Source: Rubrivivax sp.
GTDB lineage: Bacteria > Pseudomonadota > Gammaproteobacteria > Burkholderiales > Burkholderiaceae_C
Direction: 5' to 3'
DNA: 64,000 bases
NCBI GenBank assembly: GCA_030680415.1
Contig: JAUXVE010000033.1
Coordinates: 1-64,000 of the forward strand
The position numbers were made by a program, and so were the translations under genes. Below are positions 1 to 7,951 of the stretch, one piece after another (position 1 is the stretch's first letter; each line of letters starts with the position of its first letter). Under the pieces are notes generated by a model. That model did not search any database and was not told the origin of the DNA. It was given only the letters and a program-made list of their open reading frames with translations.

Positions 1-180
1 GGGCGCGCAAAGGACTTGTCGCCAGGGCACCAAATCATGTGGCGAGGCTATTCAGAACTGCAATCCCTTTGCAGAGGTCTGTCCCTGCGCGATTGGACAT
101 CGGATTAGGCGAAAACTTCTGGGTAAAGGGCAGGCCTAGGCACGGCTGCGAAGGAACTGATCGAGCGGACAAGCACGCGG

Positions 181-248
181 TGGCGGACCAGCGTGACCGG
201 CAGGTCTACGGCGAGGAGATCGAGTCAGCGAAGACCCGCCGTCGACCC
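181..248. repeat. 68-bp direct repeat, copy 1
   Basis: This 68-bp stretch recurs at 3457-3524 in the same orientation with a single mismatch (A at 202, G at 3478). A weaker, diverged match to its right part lies near 1766-1795. All three copies sit beside IS91-type transposase debris, so the repeat is probably part of the same mobile element family. Confidence 0.85.
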
Positions 249-312
249 TGAAGCGACATCCGATGTCCTGATCTCGTCGCCCCGAAGCTGCCGGTCGGAC
301 CTCCGCACAGGC

Positions 313-567
313 ACCCGCCCGGCACTGGCCAACGAGCGCGTACAGACCAACGCCGCCGGACAGGTGGTGTTGAAGCTCAAGACCCCCTGGCGCGACGGCA
401 CCACGCATCTGGTGATGTCGCCGCTGGAGTTCATGCAGCGACTGGCAGCGCTGGTGCCAAGGCCACGGCTGCACCTGATCCGCTTCCATGGCGTACTGGC
501 ACCCAACGCCAAGCTGCGCGCCCAGGTAGTGCCGCAAGAGCCCGAGTCGCCAGCGCAGGCCACGGGC
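313..567 (+). pseudogene. IS91-family transposase fragment (Y2_Tnp region)
   Basis: The plus-strand translation carries the conserved central part of IS91-type (Y2, rolling-circle) transposases: an ALANERVQTNAAGQ segment, then LKLKTPWRDGTTHLVMSP, LEFMQRLAALVPRP and IRFHGVLAPNAKLRA. The N-terminal HUH/catalytic part and the C-terminus are missing; the flanking codons read as unrelated Arg-rich sequence. It is a dead fragment. A second, inverted copy of the same domain lies at 1850-2100, so this area has collected several insertions that later decayed. Confidence 0.8.
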
Positions 568-783
568 TGTCAGCGGCTCCGGGTACGACGCCGGAAACGC
601 GTCGGCAAAGGCATTGCCCCCAGTTGGGCCCCCGGACTAGGCGTTGACAGCCATGGTGCAGCGGCGGAGCATCGGGCGCGTCGGGCAGGTGTGCCGCATT
701 AGGGTATCTGCCGATGTTTGGACAGCGGCGGGCGCGTCGGCGCGACTCCGTCGTCCGTTTCGAGCCAACGCCAGGAGGATCCC

Positions 784-1284
784 ATGAACACGACTCTCGC
801 GAACCATGTTCGACCGTACGCCCTCGCAGGCGCTGCACTGCTTGCCCTCGGATTGCCGGCATCGCCCGTCGACGCCGGCCAGGACCGGCCCTACAGCGGC
901 AGGTGTTCGACCATCGTGACGCCGATCAGCGAGTCGCAGTTGCACATCGCAGGCGACTGCAACTTGACCCACCTCGGTGCCGCGAAGGCCGACACGCTGC
1001 AGACCGTGATGCCGATGGGTGATCCGATGATGGGCATGCTGATGCTTCATATCGTCAACGACACCACCTACCGGGCGGCCAATGGCGATCTGCTGACGAT
1101 GAAGTTCACCGGTCACGGCCACCTCGACTTGGCCACCGGGCACGTTCACTACATGGGGGTCGAGTCGTTCACCGGTGGCACCGGCAGGTTTGCTGCGGCG
1201 TCGGGCATGGCCAGCGTCGAAGGCACCGCATCGGTGGTCACGAACGTCGGGCAGTTCGTCAGCAAGGGGCGTATCTCGTACTGA
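784..1284 (+). CDS. secreted protein of unknown function
   Basis: This 166-residue protein starts at the ATG that follows a strong AGGAGG about 5 bases upstream. The N-terminus is a typical Sec signal peptide with a hydrophobic run around residues 11-25 and a probable Ala-X-Ala cleavage near residue 31. The mature part has two cysteines close to its start (CSTIV and DCNLTH). Its Gly/Thr-rich C-terminal half (GGTGRFAAASG, then VEGTAS) is typical of small calycin-like or all-beta proteins. I do not recognise a family and assign no function. It sits alone between two oppositely oriented IS91-type relics, so it may have been carried in as cargo. Confidence 0.75.
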   Translation: MNTTLANHVRPYALAGAALLALGLPASPVDAGQDRPYSGRCSTIVTPISESQLHIAGDCNLTHLGAAKADTLQTVMPMGDPMMGMLMLHIVNDTTYRAANGDLLTMKFTGHGHLDLATGHVHYMGVESFTGGTGRFAAASGMASVEGTASVVTNVGQFVSKGRISY

Positions 1285-1575
1285 ACTGACCGGCTGCCGG
1301 TACGCCGCCGGCCCGTCGGTCGAGGGGCTGAGTGCGGTCCTTGTATTTGACGGTGGCCCGCCGAGTTCCGACGGCCCCGGTCGAGCACGCACGTCATATG
1401 CCGGGATCATGGGTGTACCCGGACGATGCGACCGCTTTGCCTCAGGCCGTAGAAGCCTGGGCCCGGCCGATCCCCTCGGCCCTGGGCGACAGGCCGGCTG
1501 AAAGATGACGAGTCAGGAGGGACAGGCCGCGTGCAGCGCCGGGCCACGGGCGGCAGCTCGCGGTGGGGCCCACGC

Positions 1576-2100
1576 CTACAGTCTCAGGTCCGTGAGGATG
1601 TGCTCGATGACCGGCGCCTCCAGGATCGCAGCAATGATCCTCAGCCGGCTCGGAACGTGCCGGCGCCGAGCGACCGCAAGTGGCCGGGACGCGGTGTTGG
1701 TGGCCGGCGGCTTCAGGGCGATGCACTTCGACTGTCAAGTTCCGGGCAGAGTGATCCCTTCAGCGAGGACCCGCCGTCGAACCAGAAGCGACCGTCAACC
1801 TCCTGAATTGGGTGCCCCGAAGCTGTCGCTCAGCATCTGGCTCACCAACGGTTCGGCGGCAGGCCGGCATGCCATGACACCAGGGCTGCCAGTCGCTGCA
1901 TGAACTCCAGCGGCGACATCACCGGTTGCGTCGAGCCGTCGCGCCTCGGCGTCTTGAGCTTGAGCTCCACCTGCCCGGCGGCATTGCACTGCACCTGCTC
2001 GTCGGACAGCGCTGGGAGGGTGATGTAGCCGCACAGATGCTCGCCGCGCTCTCTCGGTCATGTGCTTCCACACGCACTGTCGCCTGCAGACTGAAGCCGT
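1576..2100 (-). pseudogene. degenerate IS91-family transposase, reverse copy
   Basis: Read on the minus strand, 2100-1850 gives the same central domain as the fragment at 313-567 (SLQATVRVEAHDRE; ITLPALSDEQVQCNAAGQ; KLKTPRRDGS; MSPLEFMQRLAALV), with at least one frame change. After a non-matching gap, 1663-1576 gives the typical IS91 C-terminus (RLRIIAAILEAPVIEHILTD) followed by a stop. Order and strand are right for one decayed transposase gene. Several frameshifts and deletions make it inactive. Confidence 0.75.
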
Positions 2101-2294
2101 GACAAGCTGCTTCCTTGGCCGTTGACGCCGACGTCTTCCTGACCCGCGGTACCGACGTTCTCTTGAACCTGCTCATTGCCGTGTGAGGCAAGCATCCAAG
2201 CACGAAAGCCCCCCGCCCGCCTGCTTGGTCGGTCGGGCATCGGCGAGAGCGCCGAGTGCGGTTCAATTCAGCGTCGGCGCGCGCAGTCCGTGCC

Positions 2295-2324
2295 GGGCTC
2301 GCCTGCGTCGGGCTCGCCTGCGTC
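2295..2324. repeat. 15-bp tandem duplication
   Basis: The unit GGGCTCGCCTGCGTC occurs twice in direct tandem, in non-coding sequence downstream of the glutathione S-transferase gene. It looks like simple replication slippage. Confidence 0.85.
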
Positions 2325-2362
2325 GGTGACGCGCGCCGAACTCGACTTGCGCCAACGCGGCG

Positions 2363-3001
2363 TCAGGCGCTCGGCATCACCGCCTGCACGCTGCTGCGCT
2401 GATTCATGCGTCCCATCCAGGCTCCGATATTCGGTGTGGCCGCCATCAATGCCTGGCCTTCCGGCGTGGCCTGCAGGTAGGTCAGCACGGGCAGCAGGTG
2501 CAGGTCGGCCAGACTCACTTTGTTGCCGCCGAAATAGTCTGTCGCACCCAGCAGGCGGTTGACTTCAGTCAGGAACAGCGCGGCCTGCGGCTTGGCCGCT
2601 TCGACCTGGACCTCGTCGGTCTGGCCGCCCAGCGAAGGCACCAGCACGCGGGGAATGAAGATGTTGGTGATCGACGCCGCGTAGCCATAGCTGTCGACGA
2701 TGCTCATCAACTGATTCACGCGCACCCGCTCGGCCGGCGTGGACGGCATCAGCGCCGGTCCCGAAAACGCCTCGTCGACGTAGCGCATGATCGCGCTGAC
2801 TTCGTAGAAGCGTTGACCCGCATGCTCGAATGCGGGCATTTTTCCCCAGGGGTTGCGGGCAATGTGGTCCGCTTCCTTGTGCTGACCCTTAACCAGGTCA
2901 ACCGCCACCAGCGAATGCTGAACTCCCTTCTCCGCCAAGGCCAGCCGGACGGACCGGACATAGGTACTGATCGGATCTCCATAGACGACGGGTTCGCTCA
3001 T
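2363..3001 (-). CDS. glutathione S-transferase family protein
   Basis: This is a cytosolic-type GST of 212 residues, the usual family length. The start is the ATG preceded by GAGAGGAG. The N-terminal thioredoxin-like half runs from VVYGDPISTYVRSVRLALAE through KGQHKEADHIARNPWGKMPA to YEVSAIMRYVDEAF, which holds the cis-Pro (KMPAF) and glutathione gamma-Glu contacts. The helical C-terminal half carries the conserved N-capping region KVSLADLHLLPVLTYL. GSTs of this group conjugate or reduce electrophiles with glutathione; the substrate cannot be read from the sequence. The gene stands alone between IS91-type remnants. Confidence 0.9.
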   Translation of the reverse strand: MSEPVVYGDPISTYVRSVRLALAEKGVQHSLVAVDLVKGQHKEADHIARNPWGKMPAFEHAGQRFYEVSAIMRYVDEAFSGPALMPSTPAERVRVNQLMSIVDSYGYAASITNIFIPRVLVPSLGGQTDEVQVEAAKPQAALFLTEVNRLLGATDYFGGNKVSLADLHLLPVLTYLQATPEGQALMAATPNIGAWMGRMNQRSSVQAVMPSA

Positions 3002-3262
3002 GTTTCGACTCCTCTCGCTCAACTTGTGCTTGGTACCGAATGGACGGCGGAACGCGCCTGCCGAACCAACGCGATTGTGCGCGCGCGCCGACTGCGGCAG
3101 GTGAGCACGCTGGCCGCGCACAACGCTTGACTGCGGCCCTTGACGCTTTCCGGTTGACCCCGACGATTCGGCCGCTTTGCCTCTGCCAAGAAGACCCCGG
3201 ACGCAGCCGGTCCCCGCGACCCAGAACATCGGGCCGCTCGAGCGGTGATGAGTTGACTGTGC

Positions 3263-3400
3263 TCAGGCCGCCTGCAGCGCCTGGCCACGCCCTGGCGAGC
3301 GCGGCAGTGCACGGGCGTGCAGACCCAGGTGCGCGAGGATCATCTCGAAAACAGGCTGCTCCAGGAGGGCGGGGATGATCTTCAGCTCGCCGGGAACCTG
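3263..3400 (-). pseudogene. IS91-family transposase C-terminal remnant
   Basis: The minus-strand reading gives ELKIIPALLEQPVFEMILAH, then LGLHARALPRSPGRGQALQAA and a stop, the familiar end of IS91-type transposases. No N-terminal or catalytic part can be followed upstream. It is the C-terminal scrap of a second reverse-strand copy, related to the one ending at 1576. Confidence 0.75.
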
Positions 3401-3456
3401 CCGGCCGTGAACGACGGCAGATGGCCGGGACCCGGTTTACCCGGGAGTCCGCTGTG

Positions 3457-3524
3457 TGGCGGACCAGCGTGACCGGCGGGTCTACGGCGAGGAGATCGAG
3501 TCAGCGAAGACCCGCCGTCGACCC
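3457..3524. repeat. 68-bp direct repeat, copy 2
   Basis: Second copy of the repeat at 181-248 (67 of 68 bases identical). It lies just upstream, in the minus-strand sense, of the transposase C-terminal remnant. Confidence 0.85.
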
Positions 3525-3658
3525 AAGCCCGACGTAGACGCTCCTCCATTCAGTGCCTGGAAGCGATCGATCACGACCGAAGCCTGCCAACTCCTGGAAT
3601 GGCGCCTTGTTGAAGTGCAGATCGGGTGCGTGCGCAGTTGCAGCGTTTGACGCCGTCG

Positions 3659-3679
3659 TGTACCATTTCAATGTGTACA
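3659..3679. promoter_or_regulatory. putative TacA operator palindrome
   Basis: TGTAC at 3659-3663 and GTACA at 3675-3679 form an inverted repeat just upstream of the antitoxin gene and downstream of a TTGACG -35-like hexamer (3647-3652). DUF1778/TacA antitoxins autoregulate by binding palindromes at their own promoter. Assigning this palindrome as the operator is inference from position and symmetry. Confidence 0.5.
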
Positions 3680-3694
3680 AGTAAGGAGTCCATC

Positions 3695-3973
3695 ATGCCC
3701 CGTGCTGTCGTTGAAGATAACAGTCGGCTGGCGCTGCGTGTTCGCGCGGACGACAAGGCGACGCTGATGCGTGCGGTGGCGCTCGAACATACCGACATGA
3801 CTGACTTCGTTCTGCGCCATGCACTGGACGCAGCCCGAAAGATCATCGAGCAGTCAGAGCATGTGCCCCTGTCGGAGCGCGACAGCCTGCGCGTGCTTGA
3901 TGCGCTGGAGAACCCACCGGCACCCGGTTCGAAGCTTCTGGGGGCGGCGCGCCGCATGCCCAAAGGCAGATGA
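3695..3973 (+). CDS. type II antitoxin, DUF1778/TacA family
   Basis: This 92-residue ribbon-helix-helix antitoxin is expected to bind DNA through its N-terminus and neutralise the adjacent GNAT toxin through its C-terminal tail. The family signature is clear: RLALRVRADDKATLMRAVAL, then TDMTDFVLRHALDAARKII, with a flexible C-terminus containing ALENPPAPGSKLL. The chosen ATG has AAGGAG about 8 bases upstream; an in-frame ATG at 3671 would add eight residues. The gene overlaps tacT by four bases (ATGA), the usual coupled arrangement. Confidence 0.93.
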   Translation: MPRAVVEDNSRLALRVRADDKATLMRAVALEHTDMTDFVLRHALDAARKIIEQSEHVPLSERDSLRVLDALENPPAPGSKLLGAARRMPKGR

Positions 3974-4497
3974 ATCCTGCCAATTGGCGCGAGACCCCGA
4001 TCTCGAAGGTGCACGACCGCGACGCCTTCGATTGCGGGGAGCCTGCGCTGAACGAGTTCCTGCGCCGCCATGCGCGGCAGAGCCACATGAGCGGGGGTGC
4101 GAAGACCTTCGTCGCCACACCCCTTGGCGACGAAGGACGGGTACTGGGCTTCTACAGCCTGAGCCCGGCCTCGATTGACTACGCGCGGACGCCCATGCTC
4201 GCAAAGAAGGGGCTGGCCCGGTACGACGTGCCGGTGTTTCGCCTGGGGCGCCTGGCCGTAGATCTGACCCTGCAAGGCCAAGGTCTGGGCGGTCAATTGC
4301 TGTTGGCTGCCGGACGCCGTTGCATTCGCGCCGCCGCCGAGGTCGGAGGTGTTGCCCTGTTGATCAACGCCAAGAGCGACCGAGTCGCCGGCTGGTACGG
4401 GACCTATGGCGCCATCTCCCTGCTCGATGCTCCCAGGTCGCTGGTGCTGCCGCTTGCCACCATCGAAGCTGCTCTGAAGGCGGCGCGGCGCGTGTAG
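3970..4497 (+). CDS. GNAT-family toxin, TacT-like
   Basis: This 175-residue Gcn5-related acetyltransferase is of the TacT/AtaT toxin type, which in characterised relatives acetylates the amino group of aminoacyl-tRNA and stops translation. Visible features are the N-terminal FDCGEPALNEFLRRHARQSH element typical of this subgroup, the beta4/P-loop region LGRLAVDLTLQGQGLGGQLL for acetyl-CoA binding, and the late Tyr-bearing AGWYGTYGAI. Length is normal and the frame is intact, so it should be active. It overlaps the antitoxin by four bases. The precise tRNA target cannot be read. Confidence 0.93.
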   Translation: MNPANWRETPISKVHDRDAFDCGEPALNEFLRRHARQSHMSGGAKTFVATPLGDEGRVLGFYSLSPASIDYARTPMLAKKGLARYDVPVFRLGRLAVDLTLQGQGLGGQLLLAAGRRCIRAAAEVGGVALLINAKSDRVAGWYGTYGAISLLDAPRSLVLPLATIEAALKAARRV

Positions 4498-4682
4498 CGG
4501 GGTGATGACATGGAGCGCGAGATCGCGCTCATGAAGAGCGGCAGCAACAACCGCACCGAGTCCAGCTGTCGTCGCCGGGGCGCATCGCGATCCACAGCCT
4601 GGTCTGAAGCGCCTGGCGCCCTTTGGCGCACCAGCCTTGGGTGTGGCACGCGCGCGCTGGGCCGACTGCCCCTCGCCGAACA

Positions 4683-4884
4683 CCGCAGACGCGCCTGGCG
4701 CTTCATTTCCGGCGCATCCCGGGCTTCGGTCGGCCCGCTGTCCAATCCCTTGCGGATGTCCCGGCGCAACTGCTCGAGCTTGGCGGCGCGCAGGCGATCC
4801 TGCTCGTCCATCAGACGCAGCGCCTCGCGCCTACGCCGCGCGAATCCGCCTGCCGCAAACGTCGGCACCGTTTGCTGGAAAATC
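4683..4884 (-). pseudogene. ParD-like antitoxin relic
   Basis: On the minus strand this stretch reads REALRLMDEQDRLRAAKLEQ, then LRRDIRKGLDSGPTEA, closely matching the C-terminal half of ParD/CopG-type antitoxins (family pattern: REALRLxEEQ, IxxGLDSGPA). The N-terminal DNA-binding part is unrecognisable, there is no convincing start, and no parE follows. The remaining bases of the 4498-4916 gap show nothing else. It is a decayed toxin-antitoxin module next to an intact one. Confidence 0.6.
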
Positions 4885-4916
4885 CCGCCCGACCCACGCC
4901 GATCGAGGAAACACCC

Positions 4917-5165
4917 GTGAACGAAGCCCAACAGCCGCCCCCAGTGCCCGACCGTCTGTGCACCGACCCGCGCAGTCCGCATCACATCGCCGCTGTGTTT
5001 GAACACGACATCGGCATCCGGCTCAACGACAAGGAGCGCTCCGACGTTGCGGAATACTGCATCAGCGAGGGCTGGGTCAAGGTGCCCGCAGGCAAGACGG
5101 TGGATCGCAAGGGCAAGCCATTGCTGATCAAGTTGAAGGGCAAGGTCGAAGCGTTCTATCGCTGA
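4917..5165 (+). CDS. DUF3297 family protein
   Basis: This 82-residue protein matches DUF3297 across its length: DRLCTDPRSPHHIAAVFEHD, then GIRLNDKERSDVAEYCISEG, WVKVPAGKTVDRKGKPLLIK and a KGKVEAFYR end. I chose the GTG start because GAGGAA lies about six bases upstream and the family begins with Met-Asn-x-x. DUF3297 proteins are small, soluble and conserved in proteobacteria, with no established function as far as I know. No operon partner is evident: the ATPase gene downstream converges from the other strand. Confidence 0.85.
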   Translation: MNEAQQPPPVPDRLCTDPRSPHHIAAVFEHDIGIRLNDKERSDVAEYCISEGWVKVPAGKTVDRKGKPLLIKLKGKVEAFYR

Positions 5166-5191
5166 GCGAGCGGGGCCGCAGCCCAGGCGCG

Positions 5192-7903
5192 CTACATGCT
5201 CGTCACGCGCAGACGCCGCAGCACGGCCTTCTCCGCCTCGACGGCGAGGAACTTGAGTCCGCCCAGGGTCAGGATCACGAGCCAGGAAGTGGCATCCAGC
5301 GCGGCCGTCTGGAACAGCTGCTGCAGCGGCGGCGCGTAGGTGAACGCCAGCTGGAACACGACCAGCAGCGCGCACATCCACAGGGCCACCGGATTGCCGG
5401 TGAGGATGTCGCGGCTGAAGGCCGACGTGGTGAAGTGGCGCACGTTGAACAGATACACCAGTTCGCCGACGACCAGCATGTTGACCGCCGCCGTGCGCGC
5501 CGTCTCGACGCTGCTGCCGCGGGCGAGTTCCCATTCGAACGCGGTGAGCGTCACGACGACCATCAACAGACTCACGTACGCGATGCGGAAGGCCAGCACC
5601 TTCGTCACCAGGGGCTCGCTGGGCCGGCGCGGCGGCCGCCGCATGACGCCGGGCTCGGCGGGCTCGAAGGCCAGTGCCAGCGCCAGCGTCACCGCGGTGA
5701 CCATGTTCACCCACAGCACCTGACCGGCGGTGACCGGCAGTGTCAGGCCGGCGAACACCGCCAGCAGGATGACACCGGCCTCGCCGCCGTTCGTGGGCAG
5801 GATGAACAGCAGCGACTTCTTGATGTTGTCGAACACCACGCGGCCTTCGCGCACGGCGCGCGCGATGGTCGCGAAGTTGTCGTCGGTCAGTACCAGGTCG
5901 GCCGCTTCGCGGGCGGCGTCGGTGCCCTTGTGTCCCATCGCCACGCCGATGTCGGCCTTCTTGAGTGCCGGCGCGTCGTTGACGCCGTCGCCCGTCATCG
6001 CCACCAGCTCGCCTTCGGCCTGCAGGGCGCGCACCAGCCGCAGCTTGTGCTCGGGGCTGGCGCGGGCGATGACGTCGGTGTCGAGCGCGCGGCGCCGCAG
6101 CGCGGTGTCGTCCAGCCCCTGCACCGTCTCGCCGGTCAGCACCTGCTCGGCGTGCAGCCCCAGTTGACGACCGATGGCCGCCGCGGTGACGGCATGGTCG
6201 CCGGTGATCATCTTGATGCGCAGCCCCGCGCGCTGGCATTCGGCCACGGCCGCGATGGCCTCCTCGCGCGGCGGGTCGATCAGGCCGGCCAGCCCCAGCA
6301 GCGTGAAACGCGCCGTGATGTCGTCGACCGACAGCGCCGTCGTGCCGGCGGGCATGGCGCAGCTGGCCAGCGCCAGCACACGCTGTCCGGCGCCGGCGGC
6401 TTCGTCCATGCGCTGTTCCCAGACGCTGCGATCGATCGGCTGGCCGTCGCCGGCCTGCGTGCACAGGTCGAGCACACGCTCCGGCGCGCCCTTGAGCAGC
6501 ACGAAGGCATGGCCCTCGTGGTCGTGATGCAGCGTGGCCATGTAGCGGTGTTCCGACTCGAACGGGATCTCGTCGACCCGGGGCGTCGCCGCCACCGCTT
6601 CGTGCGGATCCAGGCCGGCCTTGCGCGCCAGGCTCAGCAGGGCGCCTTCGGTCGGATCGCCCACGAGCTGCCAGCCTGCGGCCTCGTCGTGTTTGAGCTG
6701 GGCGTTGTTGCAGAGCAAGGCACACAGCGCCAGTGCCTGCAGTTGCGCGTCCTGTTCGGCGTCGGCGGCCTCGCCGTCGCGCTGGAATCCGCCCTCGGGC
6801 GCATAGCCGGCGCCGCTGACTTCGAGCGTGTGGCTGGGCAGCATGACGCGCACCGCGGTCATCTCGTTCCTGGTCAGGGTGCCGGTCTTGTCCGAGCAGA
6901 TCACCGTCACCGACCCCAGCGTCTCGACGGCCGGCAGGCGCCGCACGATGGCTTTGTTGCGGGCCATGGTGCGGGTGCCGATGGCCAGCACGATGGTCAC
7001 GATGGCGGGCAGGCCTTCGGGGATCGCCGCCACCGCCAGCCCGACCACGGCCAGGAAGATTTCCAGCAGCGGCATGCCGCGCAGGAAGTACCCATACAGG
7101 AACGTGATCAGCCCGACGACCACGATGAACAGCGTGATGCGGCGCGCGAACTGGTCGAGCCGACGGGTCAGCGGCGTGGCCAGCGTCTGCACCTCGCCCA
7201 CCAGCGTGCCGATGCGGCCGATCTCGGTGGCCTTGCCGGTCGCGACGACCACGCCGTGCGCCTGGCCGACACTGACGACGGTGCCGGAATAGACCATGCC
7301 GTGGCGGTCGCCGATCGGCGCCGTCTCGGCCACCGGTTCGGTGTCCTTGCCCGCGGCCACCGACTCGCCGGTGAGTGCCGCCTCGTTGACGTGCAGGTTT
7401 TTCACGCGCAGCAGGCGCAGGTCGGCCGGCACGCGGGCGCCGGACTCCAGCAGCACGACATCGCCCGGCACCAGCCCGGCGGCGTCGATCTCGTGCCACT
7501 GGCCGTCACGCAGCACGGTGGCGTGGCTGGCCAGCATCGCGCTCACCGCTTCCAGCGCCTTCTCGGCCTTGCCTTCCTGAACGAAGCCGATGATGGCGTT
7601 GATGAGCACCACGCCGAGGATGACGCCGGTGTCCACGTGGTCGTCGAGACCGAAGGTGACGGCGGCCGCGGCCAGCAGCACGTAGATCAGCGGGTTGTGG
7701 AACTGCAGCGCAAAGCGTTGCCAGGGCGGGCGCCGCCTGGCGGCGGGCAGGCTGTTGGGGCCGTATTGCTGCAGACGCCGGGCGGCTTCGTCATGGCCCA
7801 GGCCGGCGCCGGGGACGACCGACTGGGCTTGCAGCGTCTGCGCCACGGTCTGGGTGTGCCAGGCAGGCGAGGGGACGGCTGCTTTCGGGGAGATCTGTGC
7901 CAT
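5192..7903 (-). CDS. P-type cation-transporting ATPase (P2 type)
   Basis: This 903-residue inner-membrane ion pump is of the Ca2+/Na+-like P2 class. The start is the ATG at 7903; a TTG seven codons earlier has no better ribosome site. Visible motifs are the actuator LTGES (about 177-181), M4 PEGLP, the phosphorylation site DKTGTLT with Asp about 338, nucleotide-binding KGAPE, and the hinge MTGDGVNDAPALKKADIG. M5 keeps Asn and Glu (LPTNGGEAG). In M6 the position of the calcium-site Asp of SERCA-like pumps reads Ala (VNMVTAVTLAL), so the ion is uncertain. It is the last gene of the ackA-xfp-mrp run, 48 bases after the preceding gene. Confidence 0.9.
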   Translation of the reverse strand: MAQISPKAAVPSPAWHTQTVAQTLQAQSVVPGAGLGHDEAARRLQQYGPNSLPAARRRPPWQRFALQFHNPLIYVLLAAAAVTFGLDDHVDTGVILGVVLINAIIGFVQEGKAEKALEAVSAMLASHATVLRDGQWHEIDAAGLVPGDVVLLESGARVPADLRLLRVKNLHVNEAALTGESVAAGKDTEPVAETAPIGDRHGMVYSGTVVSVGQAHGVVVATGKATEIGRIGTLVGEVQTLATPLTRRLDQFARRITLFIVVVGLITFLYGYFLRGMPLLEIFLAVVGLAVAAIPEGLPAIVTIVLAIGTRTMARNKAIVRRLPAVETLGSVTVICSDKTGTLTRNEMTAVRVMLPSHTLEVSGAGYAPEGGFQRDGEAADAEQDAQLQALALCALLCNNAQLKHDEAAGWQLVGDPTEGALLSLARKAGLDPHEAVAATPRVDEIPFESEHRYMATLHHDHEGHAFVLLKGAPERVLDLCTQAGDGQPIDRSVWEQRMDEAAGAGQRVLALASCAMPAGTTALSVDDITARFTLLGLAGLIDPPREEAIAAVAECQRAGLRIKMITGDHAVTAAAIGRQLGLHAEQVLTGETVQGLDDTALRRRALDTDVIARASPEHKLRLVRALQAEGELVAMTGDGVNDAPALKKADIGVAMGHKGTDAAREAADLVLTDDNFATIARAVREGRVVFDNIKKSLLFILPTNGGEAGVILLAVFAGLTLPVTAGQVLWVNMVTAVTLALALAFEPAEPGVMRRPPRRPSEPLVTKVLAFRIAYVSLLMVVVTLTAFEWELARGSSVETARTAAVNMLVVGELVYLFNVRHFTTSAFSRDILTGNPVALWMCALLVVFQLAFTYAPPLQQLFQTAALDATSWLVILTLGGLKFLAVEAEKAVLRRLRVTSM

Positions 7904-7951
7904 GGTGATTCCGATGGATTTCAAGGGGCCGGTGTCGTCGCCGGGTCGCCG

